From Sporomusa termitida (lineage in GTDB: Bacteria > Bacillota > Negativicutes > Sporomusales > Sporomusaceae), in the NCBI RefSeq assembly GCF_007641255.1, contig NZ_CP036259.1, positions 5,086,501-5,150,500 on the forward strand: 64,000 bases of DNA. The letters are read 5' to 3'. Shown here in pieces: positions 36,235-46,620 of this stretch; the first letter of the stretch is position 1, and the number at the start of each line of letters is the position of its first letter. The notes beneath the pieces were generated by a model. That model saw nothing but the letters and a program-made list of their open reading frames with translations. It was not told where the DNA came from and did no database searches. The translations under genes were made by a program, and so were the position numbers.

Positions 36235-36636
36235 ATGGAATATGTAATTGCCGCCCTAATGGCCGGTCTGAGTTTTCTCGTAAACAGGCTGTTTGTGCGG
36301 TATATCGGTCCGGTAACTGTCATCAGCCTGGGACCGGTTGCTGAAGAAGCGGCAAAAACACTGTTTGCTTATTATCTGGGAGCCGCCATTATACCGGTAC
36401 ACGCGCTTTTTGGGGTAATTGAAGCTATCTACGACTGGATCCAGGATGAGGGCAGGCATCTCACAGCCCCGCTCCTGAGTATTATGGGGCATAGTTTCTT
36501 TGGTGCCGTGACTGCCGGTGTCCTGAGTAAGACCGGCAGTGTGTGGCTCGGACTGGCTGTAGCCTCCACGGCCCATGTGACTTACAACGTATTTGTTGTC
36601 AGAATCCTGGCCAATAAAGCAGACAAAAACAGATGA
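36235..36636 (+). CDS. Small PrsW-like intramembrane protease-related protein
   Basis: The 133-aa membrane protein shows a reduced PrsW-type core. A Glu-Glu pair in ISLGPVAEEAAKTLFAYYLG, a Glu in FGVIEAIYDW and His in IMGHSFFGAVTAG and STAHVTYNVF match the sparse motifs of PrsW glutamic/metallo proteases. Full PrsW proteins are about 200 residues or more, so this one is short. In Bacillus PrsW cuts an anti-sigma factor. The neighbour fin encodes an anti-sigma-F factor, but no direct link can be claimed. It follows a lone ATG after GAGGATGAG. Confidence 0.6.
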   Translation: MEYVIAALMAGLSFLVNRLFVRYIGPVTVISLGPVAEEAAKTLFAYYLGAAIIPVHALFGVIEAIYDWIQDEGRHLTAPLLSIMGHSFFGAVTAGVLSKTGSVWLGLAVASTAHVTYNVFVVRILANKADKNR

Positions 36637-36649
36637 AAGAGGGATAGCC

Positions 36650-36898
36650 ATGAAAATTTTCTATACTTGTGAATATTGCGGTGAACATATCGATACATTA
36701 GAAGTAGACCAAATCGATGAGGTTAAGTTTGGCTTTGACTGCTTGACTGCTCAGGAGCGTCAAGATATAATTAAAACTGATGTGGAACAAAATACTGTCC
36801 ATGTTAAGTCACTATGCGATTTCTGCATAACTTCAATGGGAATGGATGATAATGTTGCACTGGGGATGCCTGCCATTAACAAAAGCTATATTCACTGA
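36650..36898 (+). CDS. fin: Anti-sigma-F factor Fin
   Basis: The 82-aa protein starts MKIFYTCEYCGEHIDTLE and has a second pair in SLCDFCITSMGM, giving the two CxxC zinc-binding sites of the Fin family (YabK, DUF2757). Fin blocks sigma-F during the change to sigma-G in the forespore. Its place just before mfd is conserved with Bacillus. ATG 36650 is chosen because GAGGGATAG precedes it. A hairpin terminator separates it from mfd. Confidence 0.88.
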   Translation: MKIFYTCEYCGEHIDTLEVDQIDEVKFGFDCLTAQERQDIIKTDVEQNTVHVKSLCDFCITSMGMDDNVALGMPAINKSYIH

Positions 36899-36922
36899 AA
36901 ATTTTTAAGCGCATATAATACA

Positions 36923-36950
36923 GGGCTTTAGCCTAAGCTAAAGCCCTTTT
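36923..36950 (+). terminator. fin terminator
   Basis: GGGCTTTAGC / GCTAAAGCCC, 4-base loop, then TTTT. Confidence 0.85.
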
Positions 36951-36981
36951 GGTACTACCTGTGACTTATTGAGAGGTATAT

Positions 36982-39900
36982 ATGGGAGAGAAAACAATAT
37001 TAACGCTGTTTGCTGCTTTCCATGAGGATAAGCAGCTTATGGCCGCGCAAGCCGCTTTCGGGGCAATCGGTAATCAGAGCGTCATTTATGGCGTGACTGG
37101 CGCGCAAAAAAGCGTACTTATGGCGGCTGCATTTCAGGCATCGCCCCGGCCGACCATTATCATTGCCGCCAGTCACGAAGCCGTTGAAATGCTGCGCACT
37201 GATTTTGCGGCCCTGCTGCCGCAGGTGCCGGTCGTGGAATTGCCGGCGATTGATATGATTACTTTTGCGGCCGCCGCTAAGAGCGTTGAACTGGCTTCCC
37301 GGCGCATGGACGTTTTGAGCCGGATGGTACGGGGGGAGAAAATTATTGTTTTGGCAACTGCTGAAGCTGCGATGCAGCGGGTTTTGCCGAAGCAAGAATT
37401 TCTAAACAGTCGGATTACGATCCAGAGCGGCGGAACGATAAGCCGCGAGAATCTTATTAGTGCTCTGGTCGAATTTGGCTATGAGCGGGTTGACCAGGTG
37501 GATAGTGCCGGTCAATTTAGTATCCGCGGTGGTATTATTGATATTTTTGCTGTTAACCGGAGCCTGCCGCTCCGGTTAGAGTTGTTTGGCGATGGGGTTG
37601 ATTCACTGCGTGAGTTTGATCCGGCCAGCCAGCGCTCGGTGACAGATATGGGATTAGCCGATATTATGCCTCTGACTGAGCCTGAGCACAGTGGCAAGCC
37701 GGCGGTATTTGTGTCTTATCTTCCTGCCGATTCCTGTCTTGTGCTTGATGAACCGGCACGGATCAGGGAACAGATGACTAAAATTGTCAAAGAAAACCCG
37801 GATATAAAACGCCGGGTTTTTAGCTGGACTGAGCTAACCGCTGCCTGCCAGGCGTATACGGTCATTTATTTATCCTTGCTGCTGCAAAAAATACCCGGCA
37901 CGCAGCCTGCCTCTATTATCAGTATTGCGGCCAAAGGCATCGCGCCGTTCCATCGCCAGATGGATATGCTGATTGCCGAAATTAAAAACTGGCAGGATAA
38001 AAAACAAAATATTATTTTATTTATGCCCAACCGTGACAAGGCAGCCAATATTCAGCAGCATCTGGCCGAAGAAGGGATTACAGCGGTCATGGCCCAGGAG
38101 GGGCACATGCCGCTGATTCCGGGCGCTGTTGTTGTATCGGCAGGTGCTTTGTCAGGCGGCTTTGAATTGCCTCAGGCCAGGCTGGTTGTTTTGACCGAGT
38201 TGGATATTTTTGGCCGTCAGAAGAAGAAACGGCGCCCGCGGGTTGGTAAAGACCAGCAGATTACCTACTTCCGGGATATTAATCTTGGCGATTATGTTGT
38301 TCATGTTAATCATGGTATCGGCAAATATGTTGGCGTTGAAACCCTGGAGGTCGGCGGTGTTCATAAAGATTATCTCCATATCCGCTATGCCGGTGACGAT
38401 AAGCTGTATGTGCCAACAGATCAGGTAGGCCTTTTACAAAAATATATTGGGTCTGAGGGGGAAGTGCCCCGTTTAAGCAAAATGGGGGGCAGCGACTGGC
38501 TGAAAGTAAAGACCAGGGCGAAAGCGGCTGTGGCCGATATGGCTAAAGAGCTGATCGAACTTTATGCCCAGCGTCAACTGCAGGTCGGTCACGCTTTTGG
38601 TCCTGACACCCCCTGGCAGCGGGAATTTGAAGATGCTTTTGCCTATGAGGAAACCCCGGATCAACTGCAGGCTATTACTGAGGTTACTCATGATATGGAA
38701 CAACCACGTCCCATGGACCGGCTGCTGTGTGGTGATGTGGGCTTTGGGAAAACGGAGGTGGCGATTCGTGCCGCTTTTAAAGCCGTCATGGGGGGCAAGC
38801 AAGTGGCGGTCCTGGTGCCGACGACGGTTCTGGCGCAGCAGCACTATCAAACCTTTAGGGCGCGGTTTGCCGGTTTTGGCCCGGTTGTTGATGTTGTCAG
38901 CCGGTTTCGCAGCGCCCGGGAACAAAAGGCAACTCTGCAGAAGCTGGCACTTGGCCAGGTAGATGTGCTTATCGGCACTCATCGTATTCTTCAGGCCGAT
39001 GTGGAATTTAAAGACCTGGGGCTGCTGATTGTTGATGAAGAACAGCGGTTTGGTGTGGCCCAAAAAGAGAAAATGAAAAGACTGCGGGCCAATCTTGACG
39101 TACTTACCCTAAGTGCCACGCCGATCCCGCGTACGCTGCATATGTCACTGGTGGGCGCACGCGACATGAGTATTATTGAGACGCCGCCGGAGGACCGGTT
39201 CCCGGTGCAAAGCTATGTTGTGGAATATAATGAGGAAATTATCCGTGAGGCCATTGTGCGTGAGCTGAAGCGCGGCGGCCAGGTGTATTTTGTTTACAAC
39301 CGGGTACAGACTATCGATAAGGTACGCCAGCGTCTAACCGAAATTTTGCCGGACGCTACGATAAAAACAGGCCACGGCCAGATGCCTGAAGAACTGTTGG
39401 AACAGGTAATGCTGGATTTTTATGAGAACCGGGATGAAGTGCTTATTTGTACGAGTATTATTGAAAACGGACTGGATGTGCCTAATGCCAATACGATTAT
39501 TGTCTATGATGCCGATCACTTTGGCCTGTCGCAGTTATATCAGATGCGCGGACGGGTTGGCCGTTCTCATCGTATGGCTTATGCCTATTTTACTTACAGG
39601 CGCGACAAAGTGCTTACCGAGGTGGCGGAAAAGAGGCTGCAGGCCATCAAAGAATTTGCTGAACTGGGCTCCGGTTTTAAAATTGCCATGCGTGACCTTG
39701 AAATCAGAGGCGCCGGCAATCTTTTAGGCCGGGAACAGCACGGCCATATAGTCAGTGTCGGGTTTGAAATGTACTGTCGCCTGCTGGACGAAGCGGTTGC
39801 GGAATTAAAGACCGGAAATCCGGTTTTACCAATTCCGGAACCGACCATTGAACTCAACATTGATGCCTATCTTACAGGCGACTATATTAGCGATGCCATG

Positions 39901-40287
39901 CATAAGATTGAGATATACCAGCGGATTGCAGCTGTGCGCCAGGAAGAGCATTTAGCAGAACTGATTGATGAACTGGTTGACCGGTTCGGTGAACCGCCAT
40001 TACCTGTAATCAACCTTCTGGGGGTGGCCCGCATCAAAAATCTGGCCCGCCGTATTGGCGTGCGCTCCATTTCTGAGCGGGAGAGCCGGATAGAAATTAT
40101 TTTCAGTGAAACGCCGCATGTTGCTGACGGTGGTTTAATGAATGCTAAAAATCTTTTTCCCGGTAAACTTGCCTTTCTTCCCGGGCCGCCGGAGACGATG
40201 CGGCTGACGACATCACGGCTCTCGCTGCCGCTCATAGATGCATTAACCAAGCTGTTTCAGGTATTGACAGGTACAGAAAAATGTTAA
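36982..40287 (+). CDS. mfd: Transcription-repair coupling factor Mfd
   Basis: The 1101-aa ATP-dependent translocase removes RNA polymerase stalled at lesions and recruits UvrA. The UvrB-like N-terminal part includes [19 protein letters not shown]. An RNA polymerase-interaction domain follows ([20 protein letters not shown]). The helicase core has Walker [18 protein letters not shown], the DEEQRFG box and the [17 protein letters not shown] motif VI. A TRCF domain closes the protein. Length and motifs are complete. The start ATG 36982 has GAGAGGT upstream. Confidence 0.97.
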   Translation: MGEKTILTLFAAFHEDKQLMAAQAAFGAIGNQSVIYGVTGAQKSVLMAAAFQASPRPTIIIAASHEAVEMLRTDFAALLPQVPVVELPAIDMITFAAAAKSVELASRRMDVLSRMVRGEKIIVLATAEAAMQRVLPKQEFLNSRITIQSGGTISRENLISALVEFGYERVDQVDSAGQFSIRGGIIDIFAVNRSLPLRLELFGDGVDSLREFDPASQRSVTDMGLADIMPLTEPEHSGKPAVFVSYLPADSCLVLDEPARIREQMTKIVKENPDIKRRVFSWTELTAACQAYTVIYLSLLLQKIPGTQPASIISIAAKGIAPFHRQMDMLIAEIKNWQDKKQNIILFMPNRDKAANIQQHLAEEGITAVMAQEGHMPLIPGAVVVSAGALSGGFELPQARLVVLTELDIFGRQKKKRRPRVGKDQQITYFRDINLGDYVVHVNHGIGKYVGVETLEVGGVHKDYLHIRYAGDDKLYVPTDQVGLLQKYIGSEGEVPRLSKMGGSDWLKVKTRAKAAVADMAKELIELYAQRQLQVGHAFGPDTPWQREFEDAFAYEETPDQLQAITEVTHDMEQPRPMDRLLCGDVGFGKTEVAIRAAFKAVMGGKQVAVLVPTTVLAQQHYQTFRARFAGFGPVVDVVSRFRSAREQKATLQKLALGQVDVLIGTHRILQADVEFKDLGLLIVDEEQRFGVAQKEKMKRLRANLDVLTLSATPIPRTLHMSLVGARDMSIIETPPEDRFPVQSYVVEYNEEIIREAIVRELKRGGQVYFVYNRVQTIDKVRQRLTEILPDATIKTGHGQMPEELLEQVMLDFYENRDEVLICTSIIENGLDVPNANTIIVYDADHFGLSQLYQMRGRVGRSHRMAYAYFTYRRDKVLTEVAEKRLQAIKEFAELGSGFKIAMRDLEIRGAGNLLGREQHGHIVSVGFEMYCRLLDEAVAELKTGNPVLPIPEPTIELNIDAYLTGDYISDAMHKIEIYQRIAAVRQEEHLAELIDELVDRFGEPPLPVINLLGVARIKNLARRIGVRSISERESRIEIIFSETPHVADGGLMNAKNLFPGKLAFLPGPPETMRLTTSRLSLPLIDALTKLFQVLTGTEKC

Positions 40288-40409
40288 CTGAAACCTTTGC
40301 AGCTTAAACCAGAAAAATGAATAAAACACACTTGCTGGATATATACTACTATCAATGAATGATTAGGCTATTGCTAACAGTAATACCTGATGTATTCGCG
40401 ATTCAAAAT

Positions 40410-40438
40410 TTGACATCGACAACGTTAGTAGGTTAATC
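40410..40438 (+). promoter_or_regulatory. Possible vegetative promoter before spoVT
   Basis: TTGACA, a 17-bp spacer and TTAATC lie 39 bp before the spoVT start. The -35 is a perfect consensus. Bacillus spoVT is a forespore sigma-G gene, so this sigma-A-like match needs testing. Confidence 0.45.
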
Positions 40439-40477
40439 TAGCTAAGCTTGGTTAAAGCTGTAGAAAGGGGGATACTG

Positions 40478-41047
40478 GTGAAAGCAACCGGAATTGTACG
40501 TAGAATTGATGATTTAGGGCGAGTTGTAATACCGAAAGAAATCAGACGAACTCTCAGAATCCGTGAAGGGGATCCGCTGGAGATATATGTAGATCGTGAG
40601 GGTGAAGTAATACTCAAGAAATACTCTCCGGTAGGTGAACTAGGGGACTTTGCTAAAGAATATGCAGACTCATTGTTTGAAGCTATAGGACATATTGTTC
40701 TGATCGCTGACCGCGACAATGTAGTAGCGGTGGCTGGTGCCTCAAAAAAAGAGTTCCTGAGCAAACCGCTTGGCCCGGCTGTTGAAAAAGTGATGGAAGA
40801 GCGTAAAACCGCTCTGATCAGCAATCCAGGGGAATACAAGCACTGCAAAGGTTGCGTCTCTCAATGCGAGGATGATGATGAGACCTGCAAATTTACTGTT
40901 GAAGTTATTGCCCCTATTATCGTCGAAGGCGATGCAATCGGTGCCGTTATTATCTGTTCCAAAGAGCCTGGCGCTCAAATGGCTGATATGGAGGTCAAAC
41001 TAGCCGAAACAGCAGCAGGGTTCCTGGCAAAACAAATGTCTCAATAA
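40478..41047 (+). CDS. spoVT: Stage V sporulation protein T
   Basis: The 189-aa AbrB-family regulator has the swapped-hairpin DNA-binding domain at the N-terminus (GIVRRIDDLGRVVIPKEIRR) followed by a GAF-like domain. It controls forespore genes late in sporulation. GTG 40478 gives the family N-terminus; an earlier start adds ten residues. In the GAF region an extra loop contains four cysteines, HCKGCVSQCEDDDETCKF, where Bacillus SpoVT has none. The loop could bind metal or sense redox. It sits between mfd and spoVB, as in Bacillus. Confidence 0.93.
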   Translation: MKATGIVRRIDDLGRVVIPKEIRRTLRIREGDPLEIYVDREGEVILKKYSPVGELGDFAKEYADSLFEAIGHIVLIADRDNVVAVAGASKKEFLSKPLGPAVEKVMEERKTALISNPGEYKHCKGCVSQCEDDDETCKFTVEVIAPIIVEGDAIGAVIICSKEPGAQMADMEVKLAETAAGFLAKQMSQ

Positions 41048-41072
41048 CATCGTACACAGCAGAGTAAATGGC

Positions 41073-41114
41073 AAGTAGCGGACACTAACAATTACTGTTA
41101 AGTTCGCTACTTTT
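41073..41114 (+). terminator. spoVT terminator
   Basis: AAGTAGCG / CGCTACTT with a 24-base loop that can pair further, then TTTT. Confidence 0.65.
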
Positions 41115-41303
41115 ATATTACTTTTACAATAGTTATAGCAAAGGCAAACAGCAGCACCAAATCGTTTTTTGAAACTGATACAACTGCAATTATAGGCAAA
41201 TTAAATTATCGCTATGCATATAGTGTGTTTTATTGCTGGTAAGATTTTGTTATAATAGTAAAAGTGGCTAAACCAGGCCAAATTTTGGAGAGGAATGACT
41301 CGT

Positions 41304-42905
41304 TTGAGTAAAGATACATTTTTAAAAGGGGCATTTATTCTGACGGTGGCCGGTATCGTTGTAAAAATTATCGGATCAGTCAACCGGATTTTGTTATCCC
41401 GCCTCCTTGGTGGCGAAGGGGTAGGCCTTTATCAGATGGCTTATCCAATTTATTTATTGGCACTCAGCGTTTCTTCAGCTGGTATTCCAGTAGCCATCTC
41501 AATTATTGTGGCCGAAAAAATTGCCCGCAGCGATTACCGGGGGGCTAATCATGTATTTCGCATTTCTTTGGGGGTATTGGCTGCCACCGGGCTGTTTTTT
41601 ACGTTTCTCTTATATTATGGTGCCGGTTGGCTGATTGAGCATAACTTTGTCCGCGATCACCGCGCGTATTATGCTATTGCCGCGTTAGCACCGGCGATCT
41701 TCTTCGTTACTGTATTATCGAGTTATCGCGGCTATTTTCAGGGACTGCAGATGATGACGCCAACGGCTGTTTCCCAAATATTTGAGCAGCTGATACGGGT
41801 TGTAACCATGATTGCCTTTGCCTATATCCTGTTGCCGCGCGGTCTCGAATTTGCTGCCGCCGGCGCCAGTTTCGGCGCCGGTCCCGGGGCTGCGGCCGGA
41901 CTTTTGGTGCTGCTGTACTTTTATTGGCGGCATAAGCCGGGCTTTAAGCAGCAGATGGAAAACCAGCCGCAGATCAAGCAGGAGTCCAGTCTGAGCATAA
42001 TCGGCCGGATTGTCAAACTGGCGCTGCCGGTGTCGCTTGCCAACATCATGTTGCCGGTAGTATCTAACATTGATCTCCTGATTGTGCCGGCCCGGCTGGA
42101 AGTAGCCGGCTATAGCGTCGAGCAGGCCACGGAAATGTTCGGTTATCTCACCGGTATGGCTGTGCCGCTTGTTAATCTGGCGACAATCCTGACGGCGTCG
42201 CTGGCCGCCAGCCTGGTACCGGCGATATCGGAAGCATACACACTTGGCAACAAACAGCGGATTTACCAGCGGACGGCGACAGCAATGCGCATTTCCAACC
42301 TGATTACAATCCCCAGTTTTGTAGGTATGACACTCCTGGCTACCCCTATCTCACTGATGTTGTATGGCACACCTAATGCCGGTGTCCCTATCGCCATATT
42401 GTCGGTAGGAATTTTTCTCCTGGGTATACACCAGGTGACAACCGGCGTTTTGCAGGGCCTTGGCTACACTGCTATTCCGGTAATTAACATGGCAGTTTCC
42501 GCTGTTGTCAAGATTGTTATGAGCTGGGTTTTGACAGCAGTTCCCTCTCTCGGAATTATGGGGGCTGCATGGGCTACTGTAGCCGATTTTGGTGTGGCTG
42601 CACTGTTAAATATGTTTTTCGTATACAGGTATGTCGGTTTCAGCCTGGACATTAAGGATACCTTTAAAGCCGTGCTCGCATCCGGGGTAATGGGTGTTGT
42701 CGTACTCCTGTCCTATGATGCTATTATGAGCCAAATGCTTCATAATACACTGGCTACTATAGGCTCCATCGCTGCCGGGGTGACCGTATTTGGCATAGTT
42801 CTGCTGCTCGTGGGTGGGGTTGAGGCCCGTGATATTGAACAAATTCCCCGCATCGGTGGAAAAATTGCTGCTATTTTGACTACATTGCGACTGTTGAGGC
42901 GATAA
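41304..42905 (+). CDS. spoVB: SpoVB-type polysaccharide/lipid II flippase family protein
   Basis: The 533-aa protein has about 14 membrane helices and belongs to the MOP superfamily (polysaccharide transport, MurJ/SpoVB). The first segment, KGAFILTVAGIVVKIIGSVN, and the GEGVGLYQMAYPIYLLALS motif are typical. Members flip undecaprenyl-linked precursors; SpoVB supports spore cortex synthesis. TTG 41304 is preferred as start because GGAGAGGA lies at proper distance; the ATG at 41295 overlaps this site. Gene order with yabN indicates the Bacillus YabM counterpart. It is one base from the following gene. Confidence 0.88.
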   Translation: MSKDTFLKGAFILTVAGIVVKIIGSVNRILLSRLLGGEGVGLYQMAYPIYLLALSVSSAGIPVAISIIVAEKIARSDYRGANHVFRISLGVLAATGLFFTFLLYYGAGWLIEHNFVRDHRAYYAIAALAPAIFFVTVLSSYRGYFQGLQMMTPTAVSQIFEQLIRVVTMIAFAYILLPRGLEFAAAGASFGAGPGAAAGLLVLLYFYWRHKPGFKQQMENQPQIKQESSLSIIGRIVKLALPVSLANIMLPVVSNIDLLIVPARLEVAGYSVEQATEMFGYLTGMAVPLVNLATILTASLAASLVPAISEAYTLGNKQRIYQRTATAMRISNLITIPSFVGMTLLATPISLMLYGTPNAGVPIAILSVGIFLLGIHQVTTGVLQGLGYTAIPVINMAVSAVVKIVMSWVLTAVPSLGIMGAAWATVADFGVAALLNMFFVYRYVGFSLDIKDTFKAVLASGVMGVVVLLSYDAIMSQMLHNTLATIGSIAAGVTVFGIVLLLVGGVEARDIEQIPRIGGKIAAILTTLRLLRR

Positions 42906-42906
42906 A

Positions 42907-44376
42907 ATGGGAATTACTATTATTGGGCTTGGCCCCGGAAGTTTTAAACATCTAACACTGGAAACCTGGGAATTGCTGAATGGTACCGATGCTCTCCTTT
43001 TACGCACGGCCAAACATCCCTGCGTGGATATCCTAAAAAAGCGGGGCGTTGTATTTACCAGTTTTGATCATTTGTATGAGCAAGCGGATAGTTTTTCCGG
43101 TCTCTATCAGGCGATAGCCACTGAAGTTGTCGGCCGGGCGGCGCAAGGAGAGAACCTCATTTACGCTGTACCCGGCAGCCCGCTGGTAGCCGAGAAAACT
43201 GTGGAGCTTATTACTGAGCAGGCGAAAGCGGCAGGCATAGAGTTTGCTATTGTGCCGGCAATGAGTTTTCTGGAAGTGCTGTACACGCGGCTGGGGGTTG
43301 ATCCCATTACCGGTCTTACCATTGTTGATGCCGCTGAATTGGCTGCCTTGCCGCCTGATCTGGTTACTGGTCTCATTGTTACCCAGGTATATAGCCGTCA
43401 GGTGGCGTCAGATACCAAATTGGCGCTCATGGACTATTATGGCGATGAATATCAGGTCACAGTGGTACATAATCTCGGCCTGCCTGATGAGAAAATTCAC
43501 AGGACTATGCTGTTTGAGCTGGACCGCTTGCCGGAGATTGATCATCTTACCAGTGTATATGTGCCGCCCCGGCCCGCGCGGAGCAAGGTATTTTCTCTGG
43601 ATCCGGTTGTTGACGTGATGGCGCGTCTCAGATCGCCCGGCGGCTGCGTCTGGGATATTGAACAGACCCATCTTAGTTTACGCCGTTACCTTGTGGAAGA
43701 GGTGTACGAGGTGCTTGAAGCCATAGAACTGGCTGATGGTGCCAAATTATGTGAAGAGCTGGGGGATTTGCTGCTCCAAATTGTTTTTCATGCCCGCGTC
43801 GCCGAAGAGAGTGGCGGGTTTACCATGCAGGATGTCATTGATCATGTCACCGAAAAAATGGTACGCCGTCATCCTCATGTATTTGGGTCGATCACTGTGC
43901 GTGATGCGGCAGAAGTTGTTGTCAACTGGGAGCAAATTAAAAAACGGGAAAAGGCAGGTGAGCGGACAGGTGTACTAGATGGTATTCCAGTGGGGCTGCC
44001 AAGCTTAATGACTGCATATAAGCTACAGGCTAAAGCTGCTAAAGTGGGCTTTGACTGGCCCGAGATTGGCCCGGTGTGGGACAAGATTGCCGAAGAACTT
44101 GCTGAGCTCAGGGAAGCAGCCCGCCTACCGACAGCGGCAGGCGAGCAAAACCGCGAGGATGAACTGGGTGATGTATTATTCACGGTGGTAAATTTGGCGC
44201 GATTTATGGGCATTGATCCCGAAACGGCCCTTAACCGTACCAACAGTAAATTTAGGCGGCGATTTGGCTATGTTGAGGCTTGTCTCCAAGAACGGCAACT
44301 AGCCTGGGCAGACATGGATTTAGCTGATCTTGATGCTTTATGGGATGAAGCCAAGGTTAAAGAAGCCAAGTCATGA
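42907..44376 (+). CDS. yabN: YabN: tetrapyrrole methylase-like plus MazG pyrophosphohydrolase
   Basis: The 489-aa fusion has an N-terminal SAM-dependent methylase-like domain of the tetrapyrrole type (starting GITIIGLGPGSFKHLTLETW) over about residues 1-220. Two MazG modules follow; the first begins RSPGGCVWDIEQTHLSLRRYL. The MazG metal site includes EEVYEVLEAIE and the EELGDLLLQIVFHA pair. Family members hydrolyse nucleoside triphosphates to monophosphates, removing non-standard nucleotides. The role of the methylase part is unknown. It starts one base after the spoVB stop. Confidence 0.92.
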   Translation: MGITIIGLGPGSFKHLTLETWELLNGTDALLLRTAKHPCVDILKKRGVVFTSFDHLYEQADSFSGLYQAIATEVVGRAAQGENLIYAVPGSPLVAEKTVELITEQAKAAGIEFAIVPAMSFLEVLYTRLGVDPITGLTIVDAAELAALPPDLVTGLIVTQVYSRQVASDTKLALMDYYGDEYQVTVVHNLGLPDEKIHRTMLFELDRLPEIDHLTSVYVPPRPARSKVFSLDPVVDVMARLRSPGGCVWDIEQTHLSLRRYLVEEVYEVLEAIELADGAKLCEELGDLLLQIVFHARVAEESGGFTMQDVIDHVTEKMVRRHPHVFGSITVRDAAEVVVNWEQIKKREKAGERTGVLDGIPVGLPSLMTAYKLQAKAAKVGFDWPEIGPVWDKIAEELAELREAARLPTAAGEQNREDELGDVLFTVVNLARFMGIDPETALNRTNSKFRRRFGYVEACLQERQLAWADMDLADLDALWDEAKVKEAKS

Positions 44377-44471
44377 GTTTTTTTACCAAATTTTTTTGTG
44401 GCAGCAGGAATAAAAAGTTGCGTAGCGAATAAAGCTAATCGTAATCGATTTATGTTAGGGGGAGCAAGATT

Positions 44472-44747
44472 GTGAATAAAACTGACCTTGTAAAAGCAGT
44501 GGCTCAAAAGGCTGATATGACTCAAAAAGATGCCGAGAAGGCTATCAACGCAGTATTTGCCTCGATTGAAGAAGCTTTAGCCAACGATGATAAAGTACAA
44601 ATAATTGGCTTCGGTACTTTTGAAGTAAAAACCAGGGAAGAGCGCAAAGGGCGTAATCCTCAAACCGGCAATGAAATTACTATCCCAGCTTCAAAGAATC
44701 CGGTATTTAAAGCCGGCAAAGGATTGAAAGATACCGTAAACGTCTAA
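44472..44747 (+). CDS. hup: DNA-binding protein HU
   Basis: The 91-aa histone-like protein has the HU core: MNKTDLVKAVAQKADMTQKD helices and the beta arm GFGTFEVKTREERKGRNPQT followed by ASKNPVFKAGKGLKDTVN. It bends and compacts DNA as a dimer. GTG 44472 follows AGGGGGAGC. It stands at the end of the fin-to-hup block. In Bacillus the corresponding position holds yabO (RNA-binding), so this is a local difference. Confidence 0.95.
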   Translation: MNKTDLVKAVAQKADMTQKDAEKAINAVFASIEEALANDDKVQIIGFGTFEVKTREERKGRNPQTGNEITIPASKNPVFKAGKGLKDTVNV

Positions 44748-44771
44748 TTTTACAGTGGACATGCTACCACC

Positions 44772-44796
44772 AAACCAGGTTATAAACCTGGTTTTT
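44772..44796 (+). terminator. hup terminator
   Basis: AAACCAGGTT / AACCTGGTTT with a 3-base loop and T-run. Confidence 0.9.
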
Positions 44797-44882
44797 GTTT
44801 AATAGGATCTCTGCGTTCCGGTAGGCGGAGAAAGGATACTGGCGGCTGCGTTTGCTCTAAGGATGAATAAGGGGAGAATTTT

Positions 44883-45578
44883 ATGGCAGGCAAAATTTTG
44901 GTTGTAGATGATGAACTAAATATTCGCGAACTCATAAAATTTAATTTAGAGAAAGCCGGCTATAAGGTTCTTGAGGCCGACGACGGCCAGGCCGCGGTGG
45001 ATATGACCAAAGGTAACCGGCCCGATCTTATCGTCCTTGATCTGATGTTACCTGGTATTGACGGCCTTGAAGTATGCCGGTTAATAAAAAATGCCCGGGA
45101 AACGTCGGCCATCCCGATTATTATGCTGACTGCCAAAAATGAAGAAATAGATAAAGTAATCGGCCTTGAACTTGGGGCCGATGATTATCTGACCAAGCCG
45201 TTTAGCTCACGGGAGCTGTTGGCCAGGATCAAGGCCGTGCTCAGGCGCAGTCAGAAAGACAGTTCGGTGAGCGGAATACTGTCTGTCGGTAAGTTGACCC
45301 TGAATTTTAGCCGCTATGAAGCGTATATCGGCTCATTCAAACTGGAACTGACGCCTAAAGAGTATGAAATGCTTAAATTATTTGCTACAAATACCGGCAA
45401 GGTATTTACCCGCGAACAGCTGCTTGAGAAAGTATGGGGTTACGAATATTTTGGCGATACCAGAACCGTTGATGTGCATGTACGTCACTTACGGGTAAAA
45501 TTGTCGCAGGACAATGATATTGCCGAAGCAATTGAAACCGTGCGCGGTGTTGGCTATCGGTTTCGCGATTTAGAATAA
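44883..45578 (+). CDS. phoB: PhoB/PhoP-family response regulator
   Basis: The 231-aa OmpR-type regulator has a receiver domain (acidic residues in ILVVDDELNIREL, phospho-Asp in LIVLDLMLPGIDG, Lys in DDYLTKPFSS) and a winged-helix DNA-binding domain (TPKEYEMLKLFATN to TVDVHVRHLRVKLSQ). It is the only response regulator in a 12-kb stretch of pst genes, and a PhoR-type kinase lies 1.8 kb away, so a PhoB role is strongly suggested. The gene has its own terminator and no Pho box of its own is visible. Name by context; WalR-type function is less likely. Confidence 0.88.
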   Translation: MAGKILVVDDELNIRELIKFNLEKAGYKVLEADDGQAAVDMTKGNRPDLIVLDLMLPGIDGLEVCRLIKNARETSAIPIIMLTAKNEEIDKVIGLELGADDYLTKPFSSRELLARIKAVLRRSQKDSSVSGILSVGKLTLNFSRYEAYIGSFKLELTPKEYEMLKLFATNTGKVFTREQLLEKVWGYEYFGDTRTVDVHVRHLRVKLSQDNDIAEAIETVRGVGYRFRDLE

Positions 45579-45585
45579 AAAATAC

Positions 45586-45659
45586 AAATTGCCTTGCTGA
45601 CAGTGTGATGACTACGAGGAATTTCCGGTTGTTGCAAATGTTAGTGAGGCAATTTTTTT
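45586..45659 (+). terminator. phoB terminator (long loop)
   Basis: AAATTGCCT / AGGCAATTT with a T7 tail (45653-45659), ending about 110 bp before the pstB Pho box. Confidence 0.65.
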
Positions 45660-45770
45660 ATTTGTGTTAAAATATAGGTGTTTGGGGGATAAGAGAACAG
45701 AGGCTGCCGTTTTTGCCAGGGCCTTGGATAAGCCTTGATTTTCTCTCTTTTGGTACCGGAATCTAAAATC

Positions 45771-45814
45771 TTAACAAGATGTTAACATTCACACTGCTGA
45801 TTTTATGATATATT
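45771..45814 (+). promoter_or_regulatory. Pho box and -10 of pstB-phoU
   Basis: TTAACA at 45771 and again at 45782 (period 11), then 21 bp to TATATT (45809-45814). It has two perfect half-sites; the third copy found at other sites is absent. Confidence 0.78.
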
Positions 45815-45849
45815 GCATATGAGAAACTACAGGAGGCATAGACTAACTT

Positions 45850-46605
45850 ATGAATGTTAAAGTTCAAGTAAACAAACTCGGGTTATATTATGGAGATGTC
45901 CTGGCCCTGAAAAAAATCTCTATTGAAATCATAGAAAATAGCGTACTGGCCTTAATCGGACCATCCGGCTGCGGAAAATCGACCTTTTTAAAGACGCTAA
46001 ATCGCATGAACGATTTAATTGATAGTGTGAAAATTGAGGGTGAAGTCTTGCTTGACGGCGAGAATATATATCATCCTAATATTGATACAGTAATGTTAAG
46101 AAAGCGGATTGGTATGGTTTTTCAGCGGCCCAATCCCTTCCCCATGTCGGTTTATGATAATATTGCCTATGGTCCGCGCATCCATGGGCAGGCCAAAAAG
46201 GCTGTGCTTGATGAAATTGTTGAAAAAAGTCTTACCGGTTCGGCCCTGTGGGATGAAGTTAAAGACCGGCTGCATTCATCGGCGATGGGGCTTTCAGGCG
46301 GTCAGCAGCAGCGGCTGTGTATTGCCAGGCTGCTGGCAGTAGAGCCGGAAGTACTGTTGATGGATGAACCCTGTTCAGCCCTTGACCCGATATCGACAAT
46401 GAAGATTGAGGAATTGGTAACAAAGCTTAAAGCCAGCTATACGATTGTTATGGTTACTCACAATATGCAGCAGGCAGCCCGGGTTTCCGACTATACCGGG
46501 TTTTTCCTAAGTGGTGATCTGGTGGAACAGGATAAGACGGATACGATTTTTACCCGTCCGCAAGATAAACGGACCGAGGACTATATTACCGGGCGCTTCG
46601 GATAA
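45850..46605 (+). CDS. pstB: Phosphate ABC transporter ATP-binding protein PstB
   Basis: The 251-aa ATPase drives high-affinity phosphate uptake by the Pst complex. Walker A is GPSGCGKST (residues 37-45), signature LSGGQQQRL, Walker [14 protein letters not shown], and switch His in [27 protein letters not shown] is diagnostic for PstB. It begins a two-gene unit with phoU, behind its own Pho box. This is unusual: pstB normally follows pstA, whose gene here is 5 kb away. Confidence 0.96.
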   Translation: MNVKVQVNKLGLYYGDVLALKKISIEIIENSVLALIGPSGCGKSTFLKTLNRMNDLIDSVKIEGEVLLDGENIYHPNIDTVMLRKRIGMVFQRPNPFPMSVYDNIAYGPRIHGQAKKAVLDEIVEKSLTGSALWDEVKDRLHSSAMGLSGGQQQRLCIARLLAVEPEVLLMDEPCSALDPISTMKIEELVTKLKASYTIVMVTHNMQQAARVSDYTGFFLSGDLVEQDKTDTIFTRPQDKRTEDYITGRFG

Positions 46606-46620
46606 AGGAGGAAGCAGAAG

